From: Zarea fungicola
Lineage: Eukaryota > Ascomycota > Sordariomycetes > Hypocreales > Cordycipitaceae
DNA: 64,000 bases
NCBI GenBank assembly: GCA_900169235.1
Contig: FWCC01000003.1
Location: 186,001-250,000, forward strand
Direction: 5' to 3'
Shown here: piece by piece, positions 10,901-23,009 of the stretch
How the letters are laid out: each line of letters opens with the position of its first letter
How positions within the stretch are numbered: position 1 is the first letter of the stretch
Position numbers and translations under genes: made by a program
Notes under the pieces: model-generated
What the model saw: the letters and a program-made list of their open reading frames with translations, nothing else
The model's database searches: none
Told to the model about the DNA's origin: nothing

Positions 10901-13141
10901 ATGACAGCTCCGGAACAAAGAGAGTAATTGATTCGAAGGACGACGACCTTCGAAAGAGTGGTGATTGGAACATGTACAAGCTCTACTTTTCCGCCTGTGG
11001 CAGATGGTCTACAATTGTCTTTTTCGTTTTGCAGCTCATCTTTGGGGTTTTCAGTACCTTTCCGAGTATGCGAGTACATCTTCTCAATTTGTGCGAACGG
11101 CCAGCCAACCGTTTCGGTAGATTTCTGGCTCAAGATTTGGACCAAGGTCCCTCAAAGTAGTGCTACAAACAACGCAAAATACGTCTGTGTTTATTTTGCC
11201 TTGCAAGTCTTGTCGACAATCTCTCTCGCCTTACTATCACTGTATGGCTTCCAATCCCAATCATGTTTATCTACTGAATCAGTTCCCTAGACATGCCATG
11301 ACCGTCCCGATTGCCAGGGCTGGTGCTCGACTTCACCAAGCACTTCTTACCACCGCAGCGAAGTAGGCTCGAGGCTCTCAACTTTCTGGTCTTTCGACGG
11401 CCGAAACTAATAAATTAACAGTGCACGTCTTTCCTACTTGACAGAAACAGATACTGGTGTCATTTTAAACAGGCACGTGCAACCGCTGCCCTCCAAGACA
11501 TTTTGCTAATGCGTATTTACATTCAGATTCAGCCAAAATACTGATATGGTGGATGATAGTTTCCCCAACTCTCTGATGGAATTTTGTGCAAGTGAGTCTA
11601 TCCTAGTCTTGTTGTTAGTGGTCAAAATATGCTGACAGAGTATAGCTGGTGCTATAGGCCTTGGTCAGATGGTCTTGATCGCTCTTTCAACATGGTATGT
11701 CGCAGTAGCATACCCTGTTATTATCGGGTTGGTGGCGGCTATTCAGCGAATCTATCTGCGCACCTCGCGTCAGATGCGACCAAGAGTCCTATCTATACTC
11801 AATTTCTCGAAACAGTCCAAGGCTTGGCGACCCTTCGAGCTTTTGGTTGGGAAAGAGAGAGCAAAGAAGAAGTGATAAAGCGCCTCAACATGTCGCAGAG
11901 GCCGTGGTATATGCTGATGATGATTCAACTATAGCTCGCCCTGGTTCTTGATTTCATCGTTGCCGGAATTGCGGTGATCGTCATTGGTACCTCCATCGCT
12001 TTGAAGAATTCCGTCCCAATTGGCTTTACCGCTGTTTCTTTGGCCAGCCTAATTTCGTTTGGTGATAGCATCAAGCAGTTCGTCATCCTGTGGACACGTA
12101 CTGAGACATCTCTTGGAGCATTGGTTCGCATCAAATCGTTCACAGAGGAGTGCAAAGCAGAAGATGAAGGACTGAAAGAAACTATTGACCCTGGCAACCA
12201 TTGGCCAGCAGAGGGCAAGATTTCAATCCACCGATACTCTGCTGCGTACAAAGAGCAAGTGAATACCTACTAGGTTTTGTCGCTGCAAAATACTGAGAAT
12301 GGTTTAGCGAGGGCCCTAATGCTTTGGAGGACATTTCCTTATCTATTCCTGCTGGGATGAAAGTTGCAGTATGTGGAAGAACGCGCAGGTCTGTCAATAC
12401 TACCCCGTCACCTATTAATTGCCGCGCACTAATAAGAGAGTTCAAATTCAGTGGTAAGAGTGCTTTGGTCACCTCGCTGCTTCGGCTTGTTTGGGTGACT
12501 GGTGGTTCCATTGTTGTCGACGATGTAGATCTAGACAGTATCGATCGCGACATCGTGCGTACTCGACTCGTGGTCATCTCACAGGGCATGCCTCGTCAAA
12601 TTACCCCTTCGCTTCAACATTGATCCCTATGGCGATCATACAGACGAGGAGATCATTAACGCCGTCAAACGTGTCGGCCTCGATGAAGCAGTAGCTCGCT
12701 TGGGTGGTTTGGATTTTGTACCAGCCGCTGATTCCTTCCCTCACGGCCAGAAACAACTTCTTGGTCTGGCTCGTGCAATTTTACGGCCCGGAAATATAGT
12801 CATTCTCGACGAGGCAACGAGTGGGTAAGTTTTTAATTTCCACCATCCTTTATCACCTACTCATGAGATGAGATGTACTGGCAATTTCTGTCTTCAGTGT
12901 GGATGCGGAGACAGAGAAGCTTATGCAGGCAGTCATAGACAAGGAGTTCGAGGGCAGAACTATTCTTGCTGTTACTCATCACCTTAGCACGGTTAAAAAG
13001 TATGATTTCGTTGTTGTGATGAGATCTGGTGTTGTGGAAGACATTGGTAAACCAAGCGAGCTACTTGCTCGGAATGCTGGGTTTAAGGAAGTATACGAAT
13101 GGTCCGTGGAGGCCCCTTTGAAAACAAGCGGACTTGAGTAA
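7926..13141 (+). pseudogene. broken ABCC (MRP-type) ABC transporter, full length but inactivated
   Basis: The whole length aligns by eye with fungal full-size ABCC transporters: TMD0, TMD1, NBD1, TMD2, NBD2. The first exon (7926-8120) and several introns still read normally. Lesions seen: an extra C in the run at 8460-8462 breaks TMD0; the donor at 8707 reads ATATGT where GTATGT would keep frame; a TAG lies at 9591-9593 in the AEHL/SLRVDEIRRG segment; about 18 residues are missing from TMD1 near 9235. In NBD1, Walker A begins VPVASGKST instead of GPVASGKST, the signature reads LSGGPKRR instead of LSGGQKQR, and the Walker B/D-loop is shortened to MLDGLDAAT. Frame breaks occur near 11060, near 11775 (with a short deletion) and near 12595, and a second TAG lies at 11932-11934 where a Trp is expected. 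NBD2 keeps GQKQLLGLARAI and ILDEATS. The number of independent lesions makes sequencing error an unlikely sole cause. Confidence 0.88.
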
Positions 13142-14335
13142 CGGCGGGGCTTAGTTTTAGTTATGCTTTGGCGTTGTTCAAGCCACTCAGCAACAGGGGT
13201 TCGCTCTGCTTTCTTTCTCAATCAAATTGTATCCATCTGCGTTGCTGTTCAATTTCAAAAGCTGTTTTGGCGCAATGTAAATAAAACATAACGCTTGTTC
13301 TCTGTCGCAAGAAAAAAAAAATTCAGCGTACAGTCCTCGACTGTCGCGAACCACCAGTCCCTGTTGACACAGGCCATTGAGCTAAACTCTCTTCGTTCCG
13401 GCCTCTGCCGCCCAAGCAGAATGATTTTGTTTTCAACTAGTAGGCTGCTGTTTCCTAACCCGTTAGTTAGTGTAAGACTCGCAAGCGTCTCGGGAACGAA
13501 CGGATTTTTCTTTTGAAATAGCCAAAGAGACCATTGGCTTCAAACGGCTTTTCCTGCAGGCTCCCGTTCGACTCAGCCCGTATGGGTCAGGGTACGCCTC
13601 TTGCAAGAGGTTCCAATAAATGAGATCTGGAACGTCCGGATTATCCAAATATAGCGACCGAGACATTCGCGTTGCCATTTAAACGAAAACCTGCATTTGA
13701 CCATGGTTGACCCACCCTCCTCGCCAAGCACATGGTGATATCCTATCGTCTCAGAGGCTCGCCCGCTCATCAGCCAGGCTAGGCTGATAGGCCCCGTTTG
13801 GGCCTTGGCTTGAGCGGCGTCTTGCGGGGATGGTGTATCCGCCCGATTACAGCTAAGCTTATAACAGACACAGCGCCAGCCACGGAGCCCTGAAATACGT
13901 CCAACCGAGATTGAGAATCGACCAACCAACTAGCGCCACGAGGTAATGACGGGAACAAGTTGGCTTGGCTGCATTGCCCCATGTGGAAGGCCAAGAGGAC
14001 AGGCAGCGTCGATCGTTCCTCTGGTACCATTGGACAAAGCCAACCCATTCACGCCGCGAGGCAGGACCTTTTGCTGTGGCGACATTAAGCCCCCAAAGCA
14101 AGGTTAGCTTCAAGGGAGGGAGGGGTTCAGCGGAGACGACCGTCGTCTGTGCGAGGCATGTAATCCGAATGGGGCAGGTAAGCTTGATAGCATGGACCAG
14201 ATATCAAATTGGTATATAGGGCCGCAGTTCCTAATCTCTCTCCTCCCGCGAGTTGTAAAATTGTAGTCTCGCACAGCAAGGCCAATTGTCCTGCAATCTT
14301 TGCTGCGGATAATAATAAGATAGACCTGCTTGACA
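13142..14335. other. gene-free interval
   Basis: No credible coding exon is seen. The last few hundred bases are the promoter and leader of the metallophosphoesterase, with a TATATAG element near 14212. Confidence 0.5.
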
Positions 14336-16692
14336 ATGAAGTCGACTATTGTTCTCAGCGGCCTGCTTGCTGTTGTCGGTCCTAGCCTGGTCGCTGCGTG
14401 CGGAGAGGACGGCGCGCCAAGCTGCTACGGCCCTCGCAACAATGTCGAGTATGTTCGCCAGGTGAAGCGAATGCAGCCCGGTGCTCCCAATGCTACGTAC
14501 GGACCAAAGGGGCCTCTTGAATGGGGTCAAATCAACTTTTTACACACGGTAAGAGCCGCATTGTTTCAATTTTTCAGCAATTGAAGAAATAGAAAGGTAA
14601 CAGCCAAGCTGACAAGGTTCTAGACCGACACGCACGGTTGGCTCGAGGGTCACATCAAGGAGCAAAACTACGGCGCAGACTGGGGTGACTTTGTTACCTT
14701 CACCCGCCGCATGAAGCAGACTGCAGGCAACATGGGTGCCGACCTGCTTCTCATCGATACAGGTGATCTGCACGACGGCACCGGCCTGTCCGACTCGACC
14801 AAGCAGGACGGCGAGGTGTCCATGCCCATCTTCAACGAGATTGACTACGATATACTGACGATTGGTAACCACGAGCTGTATGTGTCCGAGGTGGCGTACC
14901 AGATGTTCAACACGTACGCCAAGAAATGGGGTGACAGGTATATCACCTCCAACGTCAAGATTCTCAACCCCAACACGAAACAGTTTGAGTACGTGGGCGC
15001 AACCCACCGTTACTTTACCACTGAGAAGGGTATTCGCATCATGGCATTTGGAGTCCTGTTCGATTTCACTGGTATGTTCCTTTCTTGGCCTCTAGGCTAC
15101 AAACCCTTAAATAAATCTAATACCGAGCTCCAAGGCAACTCCAATGTCTCGCAAGTCATAAAGGCGGCCGATATGGTCCAACAGCAGTGGTTTATCGACG
15201 CTCTCAACACCAAGGACCCCATCGACATGATTCTCCTCGTGGGCCACAACGCCATCAGCCCCAAGGACTCTGGCAGCACTTTCAAGACGGTCTGGAACGC
15301 CATCCGCAAGGTACACCCGACCAAGCCCATCACCATGTTTGGCGGACACAGCCACATCCGCGACTTTGCTGTCTATGATGAGAACTCAGTCGGCATCGAG
15401 TCCGGTCGCTACTGCGAGACGCTCGGCTGGGTCTCCATGACGGGCTTTGACAGCTCCAACAGCGGCTACCACGGCATCAATAACCCCCACGGCGTACCGA
15501 ACCCGTCGCGCCCAGCCAAGGCCACCGGTGCCAAATCGCCCTTTGTGTACTCGCGCCGCTACCTCGACTGGAACCGCAACACCTTCATCTACCACTCCCA
15601 CCAGCAGCCTAGCACCTACGACTATCACTCGGGCAGCCGCGTTACCGAGGAGATTACCGACGCCCGCGAGAAGCTCCGCCTCGGTGACCTGTACGGCTGC
15701 GTGCCTCAGTCGTGGTGCATGTCGTGCGCGCCATTTGACAGCCCCCAGAACCTGTTCCCTAGCGCCGTCATCCCCGCTGTGTCCACGATTGTGGTGCAGG
15801 AGGCGCGCAAGGACAAGGCGCGTGTCATACTCGGCAACACAGGCAGCGTGCGCTTCGATATCCACAAGGGTCCGTTTTCGTACGACGACAACTTTATCGT
15901 GTCCCCCTTCCGTGATGTCTTTTTGTACATCAAGGACGTCCCCTACGACAAGGCCGTGAAGCTGATTACCCAGTAAGTTGACACAAAGATTACTCGTCAA
16001 ACAAAAAAGCTTTCCGGAAACGTATAATCGATTAACCAAACATTCTCCTTTTTTTTTCTTTTTCAGGCTTAACAACGGTCATGCTGATAAGCGAAGCGAC
16101 CTGGCTTCCGTGGCCATGCCCCAAGATGAGTGCACCAACCCGACGTTGGGCTACCTTACCCGTCGTGAGATGCGCGAGCACTATGGGCCGATCCGCCGCC
16201 AGGAGGTTGTCACGCCTGGTTACGTTACAAAGGATGACTGGGGCACGGATGGTGATGACAGCGTGCACACGGCTATTCCCAACTACCCTATCCCCGGCTA
16301 TTATGAGGCTCGCGGCGGTTTCCCTACCGAGGGCAATCCCGATGTCGTCGATGTTGTCTTTTTTGACTTGTAAGTGCAATTCTTCCTCTGCCGTTCTTAT
16401 TCAACTACGTGAAAGAATACGGGGATCTTTGCTGACACATGAGCTTTGCAGCATTGAAAAGTACATTCTGCAGTACCTTGGCGCCGGCTATGACGCCAGC
16501 AAGGTGGAATGCTACATTGACTGCAACTTTACCTCTCAGGGTATGTTTCTTTTATCTCTCCATTTTTCCATTTTTTTGCATGATATCTTTGTATTTCTTT
16601 ACTAACATGTCGGTTGTTTAGACTTTTTGCTGCCATATGCCAAGGTTGCTTGGCAGAAGAACATTGACAACTGCCCTATTGAAGGCCTGTAA
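14336..16692 (+). CDS. secreted calcineurin-like metallophosphoesterase, 5'-nucleotidase family
   Basis: Six exons, 14336-14548, 14624-15071, 15135-15972, 16067-16369, 16452-16540 and 16622-16692, give 653 aa with all phases consistent. The intron at 15072-15134 is 63 nt and in frame, but homology across FTG/NSNVS supports splicing. A signal peptide (MKSTIVLSGLLAVVGPSLVAA) precedes the catalytic domain. Metal-binding motifs appear in order: DTHGW, GDLHDG, GNHEL, GHNAIS and GGHSHIRD, as expected for the two-metal phosphoesterase core. The C-terminal half is the substrate-specificity domain of 5'-nucleotidases and contains conserved Cys such as PQSWCMSCAPFD. Full length and architecture resemble yeast YHR202W. 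Expected activity is hydrolysis of nucleotide or related phosphate esters outside the cell or in the vacuole. It ends about 250 bp from the converging PrpF-like gene. Confidence 0.93.
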
Positions 16693-16942
16693 AACAGGAT
16701 GCTTGTAAAGCTACTTGTAAAGTGATGAATGGTTATTGAGATTCGACGAGGTGTTGAGGCGTGTTAAGCGGTTGAGCGGTTGAGCTGCTGAATTTTTCAA
16801 GTAGCTGCCAGAAAATGAATGTTGTACAAGTGCATCATGCCCATCATGCCTTGCCATTACCGCGACTCTATCCAGATATATAATATATTTATGTATTTAT
16901 GCAAGACAATATGGGACGAACAGAGATTCTTGGGGTAAGTAT

Positions 16943-18181
16943 TTAGTAAAAGACTTCTCCCTTCATCAGCACTCTGGCCGTACGCAGCAGCTTGGCAGCC
17001 GTAATCTTGCCGTCCTCAATGGCCGTGCCAACATCCACGAGGCCACTGGGATGAGCGATCCGCACAACCTCTTTATCCTCTGTCCGGCCAGCTTCCCGGA
17101 GAATATGCCACGCCAACGTGCGCTCCATCTTGGCCGCCGCACCGAGACACAGCGCCAGCGTCAGCGGCACCGCCTTATGCGCCTGGCCCATGGACATGGC
17201 CCGGCAGCGAATATCCACAGTCGCCTCGGCATCGTCTTCTGGCGGCGGAAACAGTATCACCACCTTGGGCACGCTCTCCGTGTCCGGGTCCATGCCCATT
17301 GTCGCGGCGCCCTTTCTGCGAATCATTTCCAGCCGCGCCTTGAGCTCTGTGTTCTTCTCAATCGCGGCGGGCGACAGGACCTCCGCGGACGCAAAGCCAA
17401 GCGATGCGCCCGTCACAAAGACGCCCGGGTTGCCGACGTCAACCAGGGATGCGTCTACGCGCGACCCGTCATCCAGGATAAGCGTGTCCACCGTGTTCCC
17501 CGTCGGGAGGGCTTTGCCTGTCTTTGCGCCGGCAGGGTCCAGGAAGCTCATGGTGATGCGCGAGTGCGCGCCCGACACACCGTCCATGACATAGCCGCCC
17601 TCGGGACAGTAGACAAGCTCACTACCCGCTCCTCCCGCGACGCGAAACGTCGTCTCCACAACTTTACTCGTGTTGGTGTTGAAGATGCGCAGCGTCGCCC
17701 ATTGCGTGGTGCCGTCGGCGGGATCTGTGGTGACCGCCGAGGCCTTGTCCGCGTCGCCCACGTAGCCCATGTCCCACGCCGCGGGGCCGACTATCGACGA
17801 CATGTTGCCGCAGTTGCCCGCCGTGTCAAGCACGCCGTCCCGTATGCCGACCTGTACAAACGTGTACTCGACGTGCACATCGTTGCGGGTGGTGCCCGCC
17901 GGTGCGAGCACGACAATTTTAGAGGTGGAGCTCACGCCGGAGCCAATGCCGTCGAGCTGCCGACCATGCTGTGCATCGGGTGAGCCCATCGCCGGCGCGA
18001 GAATGGACGGCCAGGAAGACCGTGGCGGCAGGTCGGCATCACGAATGACCAGCCCATTGGATGTGCCGCCACGGACGAACCACGCGGGGAAGCTGCGAAG
18101 GCCTATGTGCATATTGTGTAAATAACTTCTAGAGAGGGCAATGGTTCTGGTTCGAGATAATGGTGGTATTCGTGGGCGCAT
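16943..18181 (-). CDS. PrpF-like isomerase (DUF453, methylaconitate isomerase family)
   Basis: This single exon of 412 aa matches the PrpF family in length and motifs. The N-terminal fold reads WFVRGGTSNGLVI, followed by DGIGSGVSSTSKIVVL and NCGNMSSIVGPAAWDMG. In characterised PrpF proteins the catalytic lysine sits in the SxxSK motif and a cysteine in the NCGN loop; both are present. The usual Lys of GGTSKG is Asn here. The diaminopimelate-epimerase-like second half contains FVTGASLGF and ends with VGTAIEDGKI, typical of the family. The first 23 residues are Arg-rich with no acidic residues before MHIGLRS. They could be a mitochondrial presequence, or translation could start at that second Met. 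Bacterial relatives isomerise 2-methylaconitate in the methylcitrate cycle; the fungal substrate is unknown. GC-rich codon use gives long antisense ORFs that are not genes. Confidence 0.88.
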   Translation of the reverse strand: MRPRIPPLSRTRTIALSRSYLHNMHIGLRSFPAWFVRGGTSNGLVIRDADLPPRSSWPSILAPAMGSPDAQHGRQLDGIGSGVSSTSKIVVLAPAGTTRNDVHVEYTFVQVGIRDGVLDTAGNCGNMSSIVGPAAWDMGYVGDADKASAVTTDPADGTTQWATLRIFNTNTSKVVETTFRVAGGAGSELVYCPEGGYVMDGVSGAHSRITMSFLDPAGAKTGKALPTGNTVDTLILDDGSRVDASLVDVGNPGVFVTGASLGFASAEVLSPAAIEKNTELKARLEMIRRKGAATMGMDPDTESVPKVVILFPPPEDDAEATVDIRCRAMSMGQAHKAVPLTLALCLGAAAKMERTLAWHILREAGRTEDKEVVRIAHPSGLVDVGTAIEDGKITAAKLLRTARVLMKGEVFY

Positions 18182-18698
18182 TGTGATTTATAAATACAGT
18201 CTCGGTGATTGGGTGGGTGTAAGTGTTCAAGGTCCCAGGTATGCCCGATGTTGAGCTTGAGCGGAGTTGGCCCTCGGTCGGCCGAATCTCAAAAAATCCG
18301 AGCAATCGGCGAGAGGATCGGCAAGCGACAACATTTTTTAGCAATATTGGCCAAAATTAAAACTGCTATGAACATTTTCTTTATTTTCAGAGAAAGCTAT
18401 GATAAAACAATAAGTAGTTACGGCTGCAGAGCAATCAGAGTGGTGTGAATCTTATTAATAGCTGCAGCCTGGCTCTGGTCTGCTGCCTATTCTGCCTAGC
18501 GGCCCAACGAGAGTTTCGTGAAGGCCGATGCGATAGTTTAAAAGATCAAAACGCCCAGGTCCAATTCAAAGTGCCTTCTTGGAACTTTGAATTTTTCCAA
18601 TGATAAAATTGAAACACAAAACAGGGCCAAGCAACACAAAAACAACAGCAAGGTAAAACAATCCTTGTAACTCCTTCTGAGAAAGGAGGAAAAGCACC
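18182..18698. other. short intergenic region upstream of the PrpF-like gene
   Basis: This should hold the promoter of the PrpF-like gene and the 3' end of the cyclotransferase gene. No RNA gene or repeat is recognised. Confidence 0.5.
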
Positions 18699-19274
18699 TC
18701 AGGAACTCATCCAATACTTTCTCATCACTCTGTTTGCATAATCGGCATCCATTCCCCAATTCTGCACTGCATCCTCGATACCACGCTCCATCCTTCCAAT
18801 GTACTCTGCTCGGGGTGCCGCCTCGCTGGTGCGCTTCTCGTCCACATAGACGAGTACCTTGACGGGTGTGCCCTCCCCTGGGATAGGCTTTGCATCCCCG
18901 TCGCGCACCCAGCGCGCCTGGCATTGCGCCTTGTCGTACGATTCCGGTACGCCCTCAAAGACGTCAAGGCTCTCTTCGTCGCGGGGCGGCAGGAGATAGA
19001 GCAGTCCGTATACACCGCCGGCAGGGTCTGGCCTAATACCTGCTGACGATGCATGGTCGAGGGGCACAATGTTGGCGAAGCCGCGCTCGTTGATGATCCA
19101 ACGCCAGCCCGGTAAAAAGCCGAGGCCGATGGCGGTGGAAAACGGACAGCGCTGACGCATCTGCTCTGTCGACAAGTTGCTGCCGTATGCGAAATAGAGG
19201 ACTTCGTGGCGCTCCTCTTCAATGACGGTCATGAAGCTGCCCTGCGAGGGCTGGCTCTCTTCTTGGGAGTCCAT
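18699..19274 (-). CDS. gamma-glutamylcyclotransferase-like (GGCT/AIG2 fold) protein
   Basis: A single exon encodes 191 aa. The diagnostic YFAYGSNLS motif lies at about residues 27-35. It is followed by the barrel strands GWRWIINERGFANIVP and GGVYGLLYLLPP, and then DVFEGVPESYDKAQ. The Glu in the FEG segment corresponds to the acid/base residue of the fold. The C-terminal YIGRMERGIEDA helix also fits fungal members. Family enzymes cyclise gamma-glutamyl dipeptides to 5-oxoproline and an amino acid, contributing to glutathione turnover. The exact substrate here is not shown by sequence. There is no signal peptide, so it is probably cytosolic. The first ATG gives an acidic, Gln/Ser-rich extension of about 25 residues; the next in-frame Met is residue 15. 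Confidence 0.88.
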   Translation of the reverse strand: MDSQEESQPSQGSFMTVIEEERHEVLYFAYGSNLSTEQMRQRCPFSTAIGLGFLPGWRWIINERGFANIVPLDHASSAGIRPDPAGGVYGLLYLLPPRDEESLDVFEGVPESYDKAQCQARWVRDGDAKPIPGEGTPVKVLVYVDEKRTSEAAPRAEYIGRMERGIEDAVQNWGMDADYANRVMRKYWMSS

Positions 19275-20223
19275 GGTCCCTATTCCCGTGGGGTTGGTCT
19301 GTTCTGTGTTCTCAGGCCTTCTTTAAGGACGAAAAATAAAGTAAAAGGCTCTCCCGCCGTGTTGGTATTCTGTTGTTTTTGTGACAGTGCAGCAGTGGTG
19401 AGGATGCAGGTTTGTGCGATGTTCAGAAAAACGAATAGTGGAAGTGTCACATTATACCGTTCGTTTTTCCACAAATGTTTACACCTCCCTCACCATGGTT
19501 ACAATGGGCATCCAAACGACAAAAAAACTTGGCTTGGGCTATTCACGGAGCCCATGATTTTATGCAAGGGCTCCTGTTATTTTTCTACATTGCGGTTGTG
19601 GAGAAAAAAACATGACAATGCGTGAGACTTTTTACACTTTTCTTTCATCTTTACTCTAAAATGTTGCCTTGCTGGGGTTGTAGTCCGAAAGACGTCTGGT
19701 GCCCTTGCTTCCTGGCCCATCGGTTTAGGCAGATGCATGGTCCTGCGGATGACGGCCCGCACCTGCCTTTCAGACTCATGTCGTTGCCTAACCGGCTCCG
19801 AAAGTAAGCAATGGTAAGCCTCTTGGCAAATAGATGGCTTACTTTCAGTTAAATCTCGTATTTTACAGGGCATTCCCTGCAATTCTAAAAAGAGCAACTA
19901 ACGTATGGTCACGGCAGTGCTGTGCTGCCCTATGAATGGTTGGTGGGGTAAAGAGTCATAGGTATCTCGTAGTCGTCATCTACTTCTCTCTAAATTACAA
20001 TACAAAGCCCGCTTGAATGTTCCGATATGCAAGAAATTCTATTCTTAGCCCTTGAGCTAAATGCTTGATAAGCGACACCTCCTCCCTGACAAGTTGTACA
20101 GATTAATGCTGCTAGTCTGGACCTTTGTACAACTAGCTTGGCTGCCTCTTCCCATTGCACTTTAGGTCCAGCCCTGTGTTGCCAGTCATGCTCTCATTCG
20201 TGCTTCGTTGATATTAGTCTCAA
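19275..20223. other. gene-free interval
   Basis: This contains the upstream region of the cyclotransferase gene and the 3' end of the MAPKKK gene. Small ORFs here are short and not conserved-looking. No tRNA is seen. Confidence 0.5.
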
Positions 20224-23009
20224 TCACGTAATTGGGTTGAGAAACGGGCTGAGCATCAAGTCGTCTGCGCTGGGTCGCAGATCGTGGTCCAGTTCAAAGG
20301 TCTGGTTGAGGAATGTCTTGGCATCCTCGCTGGCGTGCTCTGGGATGGTCGGCGATGCTTTGCCACCACCAATCTTGAAAATGGCCTGCAGCTGGCTGCA
20401 GTCGGGGAACGGATGCGTGCCCGTCATCATTTCAACGACCAAGCAGCCCAGTGACCAAATGTCTGCCTTGCGCGTGTATGATGTCTGCTTCACCACCTCT
20501 GGTGCCATCCAAAAAACTGATCCCTGGAGTGAAGGCCTGTGCTTTGCGTTCTTGGCGCCACCAAGCAAATTAGACGCCTCAAGCTTCTTGGAGATGCCGA
20601 AATCAGAGATCTTAATTGTGCCTTTGTTGTCGACTAGGATGTTAGCACCCTTGATATCGCGGTGAATAATGTCCCGCTCATGCAGATATGACAGGCCAGT
20701 TAAGATCTGGCGCACAAAACTACGAACCAACGGCTCGCCTAGTGCTCCATATGAGTTGAGCATTGTCTGGACGGAGCCACCAGCCACGTACTCGAGGAAA
20801 ATATTGAGATTATGCTCCGAGGAGCTGCAGCCAAGATACTGGACGATATTGGGATGCCTCAGCTCTCGTAGCAAACCAATCTCCCGCTTCAAAGCATCAA
20901 TCATGCTCTTCTTGCGTGTGTCGCTGGCAGTCAAGGTTCCAGATGGTGTTTCCACTTGCTTGACAGCCAGCAGCTCACCAGTGACAGCGTGGAGTGCGAG
21001 GTATACGGAGCCAAAGGAACCCTGACCGATAAGAGCTCCCTTCATCCACTTATTATCGTCCCAGGAGTCACCATCCAAGAAGCTTTGCAGCTCCTCATCC
21101 TCGTCTTCGCCGTCGTTAGTGAGAGCCTGCTTAATATCGTGTAAAGGCGCTGAGCCAGTTGAGCCTTCACCATCGTAGTAGCTCATGACTCTCGCCATGG
21201 TGCCATCCGAGTGTGTCAGACTGCCCCCAGCAGCATCCGAATTGCTCTCTGTGAAGGAGACATATGACTTTCGATCAGGCTCCGACGGTGTCTCCTCTTG
21301 GAGTGTATCCAGCATTGAGGAAGATATGGAGTCGCGATGGTAGATTGTGCTGCGGGCATCCCGATTGCGGACCTTGGCAATGTGCGAATTGCCATGAAGC
21401 CAAGAGTCGGCAATAGTTGGAATAGGTGGCGCATCCTGGATACTGGAAGCAAAGCTAAGGTTGCTTGCGACGCTGAGGCGGCTGTTGATTCTACTTAGAC
21501 GGGTCGATCTGCGCATGGAGAGACGGGCAGTTCGGTCAATATCCTCGCGAGGGTGGTCAGGGAAGTAGGATGTCAGGTCGGAGGCAATCAATTCACTAGG
21601 AGGTCGGAGACCACCAAATTGTCGCAGACCAATGCTACTCTTGCTCTGGGGTCGTGCTTCTGTAGTTGGCGACGGTCGTTCGAGCTCTCTCATTGCGGCG
21701 CTATAGTTTCGATCTCGGTCGTGGTATAGGAGTGGAGAGAGGGGTTGTTGTAGCTGTTCGTTCCAGTTCTCGCCCAGCAGCTTCTGCACCTTAACTTGGC
21801 TGCGTTTGTCGACAGTTTCGAGGGCGCGGGTGTGCTTTTGCTGCTCTTCTTCTAGAGCAATAGCCGCAGCCCGCTGCAGTTCAGCCTCTCCAGGTTCGCC
21901 GGCAGGGACGCGTCTCAGAATGAGGCGATTGCGCTCCGGTCGGCGCTGGTCTTTGATTATGCGCCACAACTCTGTGTCCCCGAGACGTCGACACTCGCGG
22001 GGGTCAGGGTCGAGACCCGTGAGAACCCAAAAACAGTAGTTTCTTTCATGATCCTCCCGGAGAGAGAATTTCCGCAACGTTACGCGCATGACATCCTCGC
22101 ATGTGTTACAGTCGGCGATTTTGACCACTTTCGTGACACCACCGGTAGAGATGACGCGAATTACGTCTTGGCCCTGCGGCAAAGCAGCCATAAGAGATCC
22201 GTCCATGCTAGAGTTGTTTCTCGTATGTGCCGTCGGTCCCATCCGGGAGGCGGATCCTGATCCCTCCGCAGAGCCGGGTATTCTAGCAGAAGTGCTGGGG
22301 GTCGCATTGCTCATGTAGCCACCTGCAGGGAATCTTTGTTGCCTGGCAGATCTCATCTCGCCCGACATGAGAGGCGATGCAGGCCTATTTGAGCGGTCAA
22401 TTTCCAGGGGGGCGGGTATGTCGATTTGTCTCGAGTATCGCCGGTTCGACGGCGTGGGATTCATGCCGCTCCGCATATTAAGCGGGCGAGGCGAGATGCC
22501 AGGGCCGGATATGGAAATAGCCTCGAGGGCAGCAAACGAGTCCTGAGAGAATGTTAATCGGGAGGGAAGCCACTGGGACAGGACCAGGCGTGCAGGCTTA
22601 CTCTATTTCTCTTCTTTTGATTTGCGTACGCCTTTGTGCGCAGCTTTTTTATGCAAAGAAACAGGCGTACACGGTCGCCAACTTTATCAATGCCCATTTC
22701 CTTGAGAACATCCTTGTCCATCTCGAGGAGATTCTCGCCATTGATATTGTTCTTTCGAAAGACCTGAACGTAGTCGGCACACTTGACGCTGACAAGGTAG
22801 TCGCAGACGCGATTCTCATCCCAGTTCTTGACTGAATCAGGGCCATCCGTCTCTGAAAACTCAGATTCAATCGGGCTGGCAAAGGTCTGGGTGGTGCTGG
22901 TAATGTTTGGCGGGCGGTGGGCGGTGGATAGTCCGGGTTGTATCGTGTTTGCAGCCAGGCCAGCTGTGTTGATGGAGGAGCCCGAAAATGGTGGTTTTGT
23001 GGCCAACAT
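20224..23009 (-). CDS. STE11: MAP kinase kinase kinase of the Ste11/Mst11/SteC type
   Basis: Two exons, 22602-23009 and 20224-22542, are separated by a 59-nt GT-AG intron at a codon boundary after QKKRNR. The protein is 908 aa, close to filamentous-fungal Ste11 orthologues as I recall them. Domains in order: a SAM domain at about residues 58-125 (VKNWDENRVCDYL to LFLCIKKLR), which binds the Ste50 adaptor; a Ras-association domain at about 262-350 (DVIRVISTGG onward, including NYCFWVLTG); a Ser-rich regulatory linker; and a kinase domain from about 634. The kinase has GQGSFGSVY (P-loop), AVKQV (ATP Lys), HRDIKGANIL, DFGISKK and MAPEVV, so it should be active. It is expected to phosphorylate the MAPKK of the pheromone/invasive-growth MAPK pathway. 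The 3' boundary is a TGA at 20224-20226. Neighbouring genes do not suggest co-regulation. Confidence 0.95.

Noticed and set aside
7926..13141. Reading the ABC region as several small intact genes
   Set aside because: The fragments line up in order along one ABCC transporter, and each break coincides with a stop, frameshift or lost splice site rather than with gene starts and ends.
15386..16075. 229-codon antisense ORF in the metallophosphoesterase gene
   Set aside because: It crosses an intron of the sense gene and has only composition-driven openness.
17051..17983. 310-codon ORF opposite the PrpF-like gene
   Set aside because: The product is Arg- and His-rich and low in motif content, as expected from the reverse complement of a GC-biased gene. 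The minus strand encodes the conserved protein.
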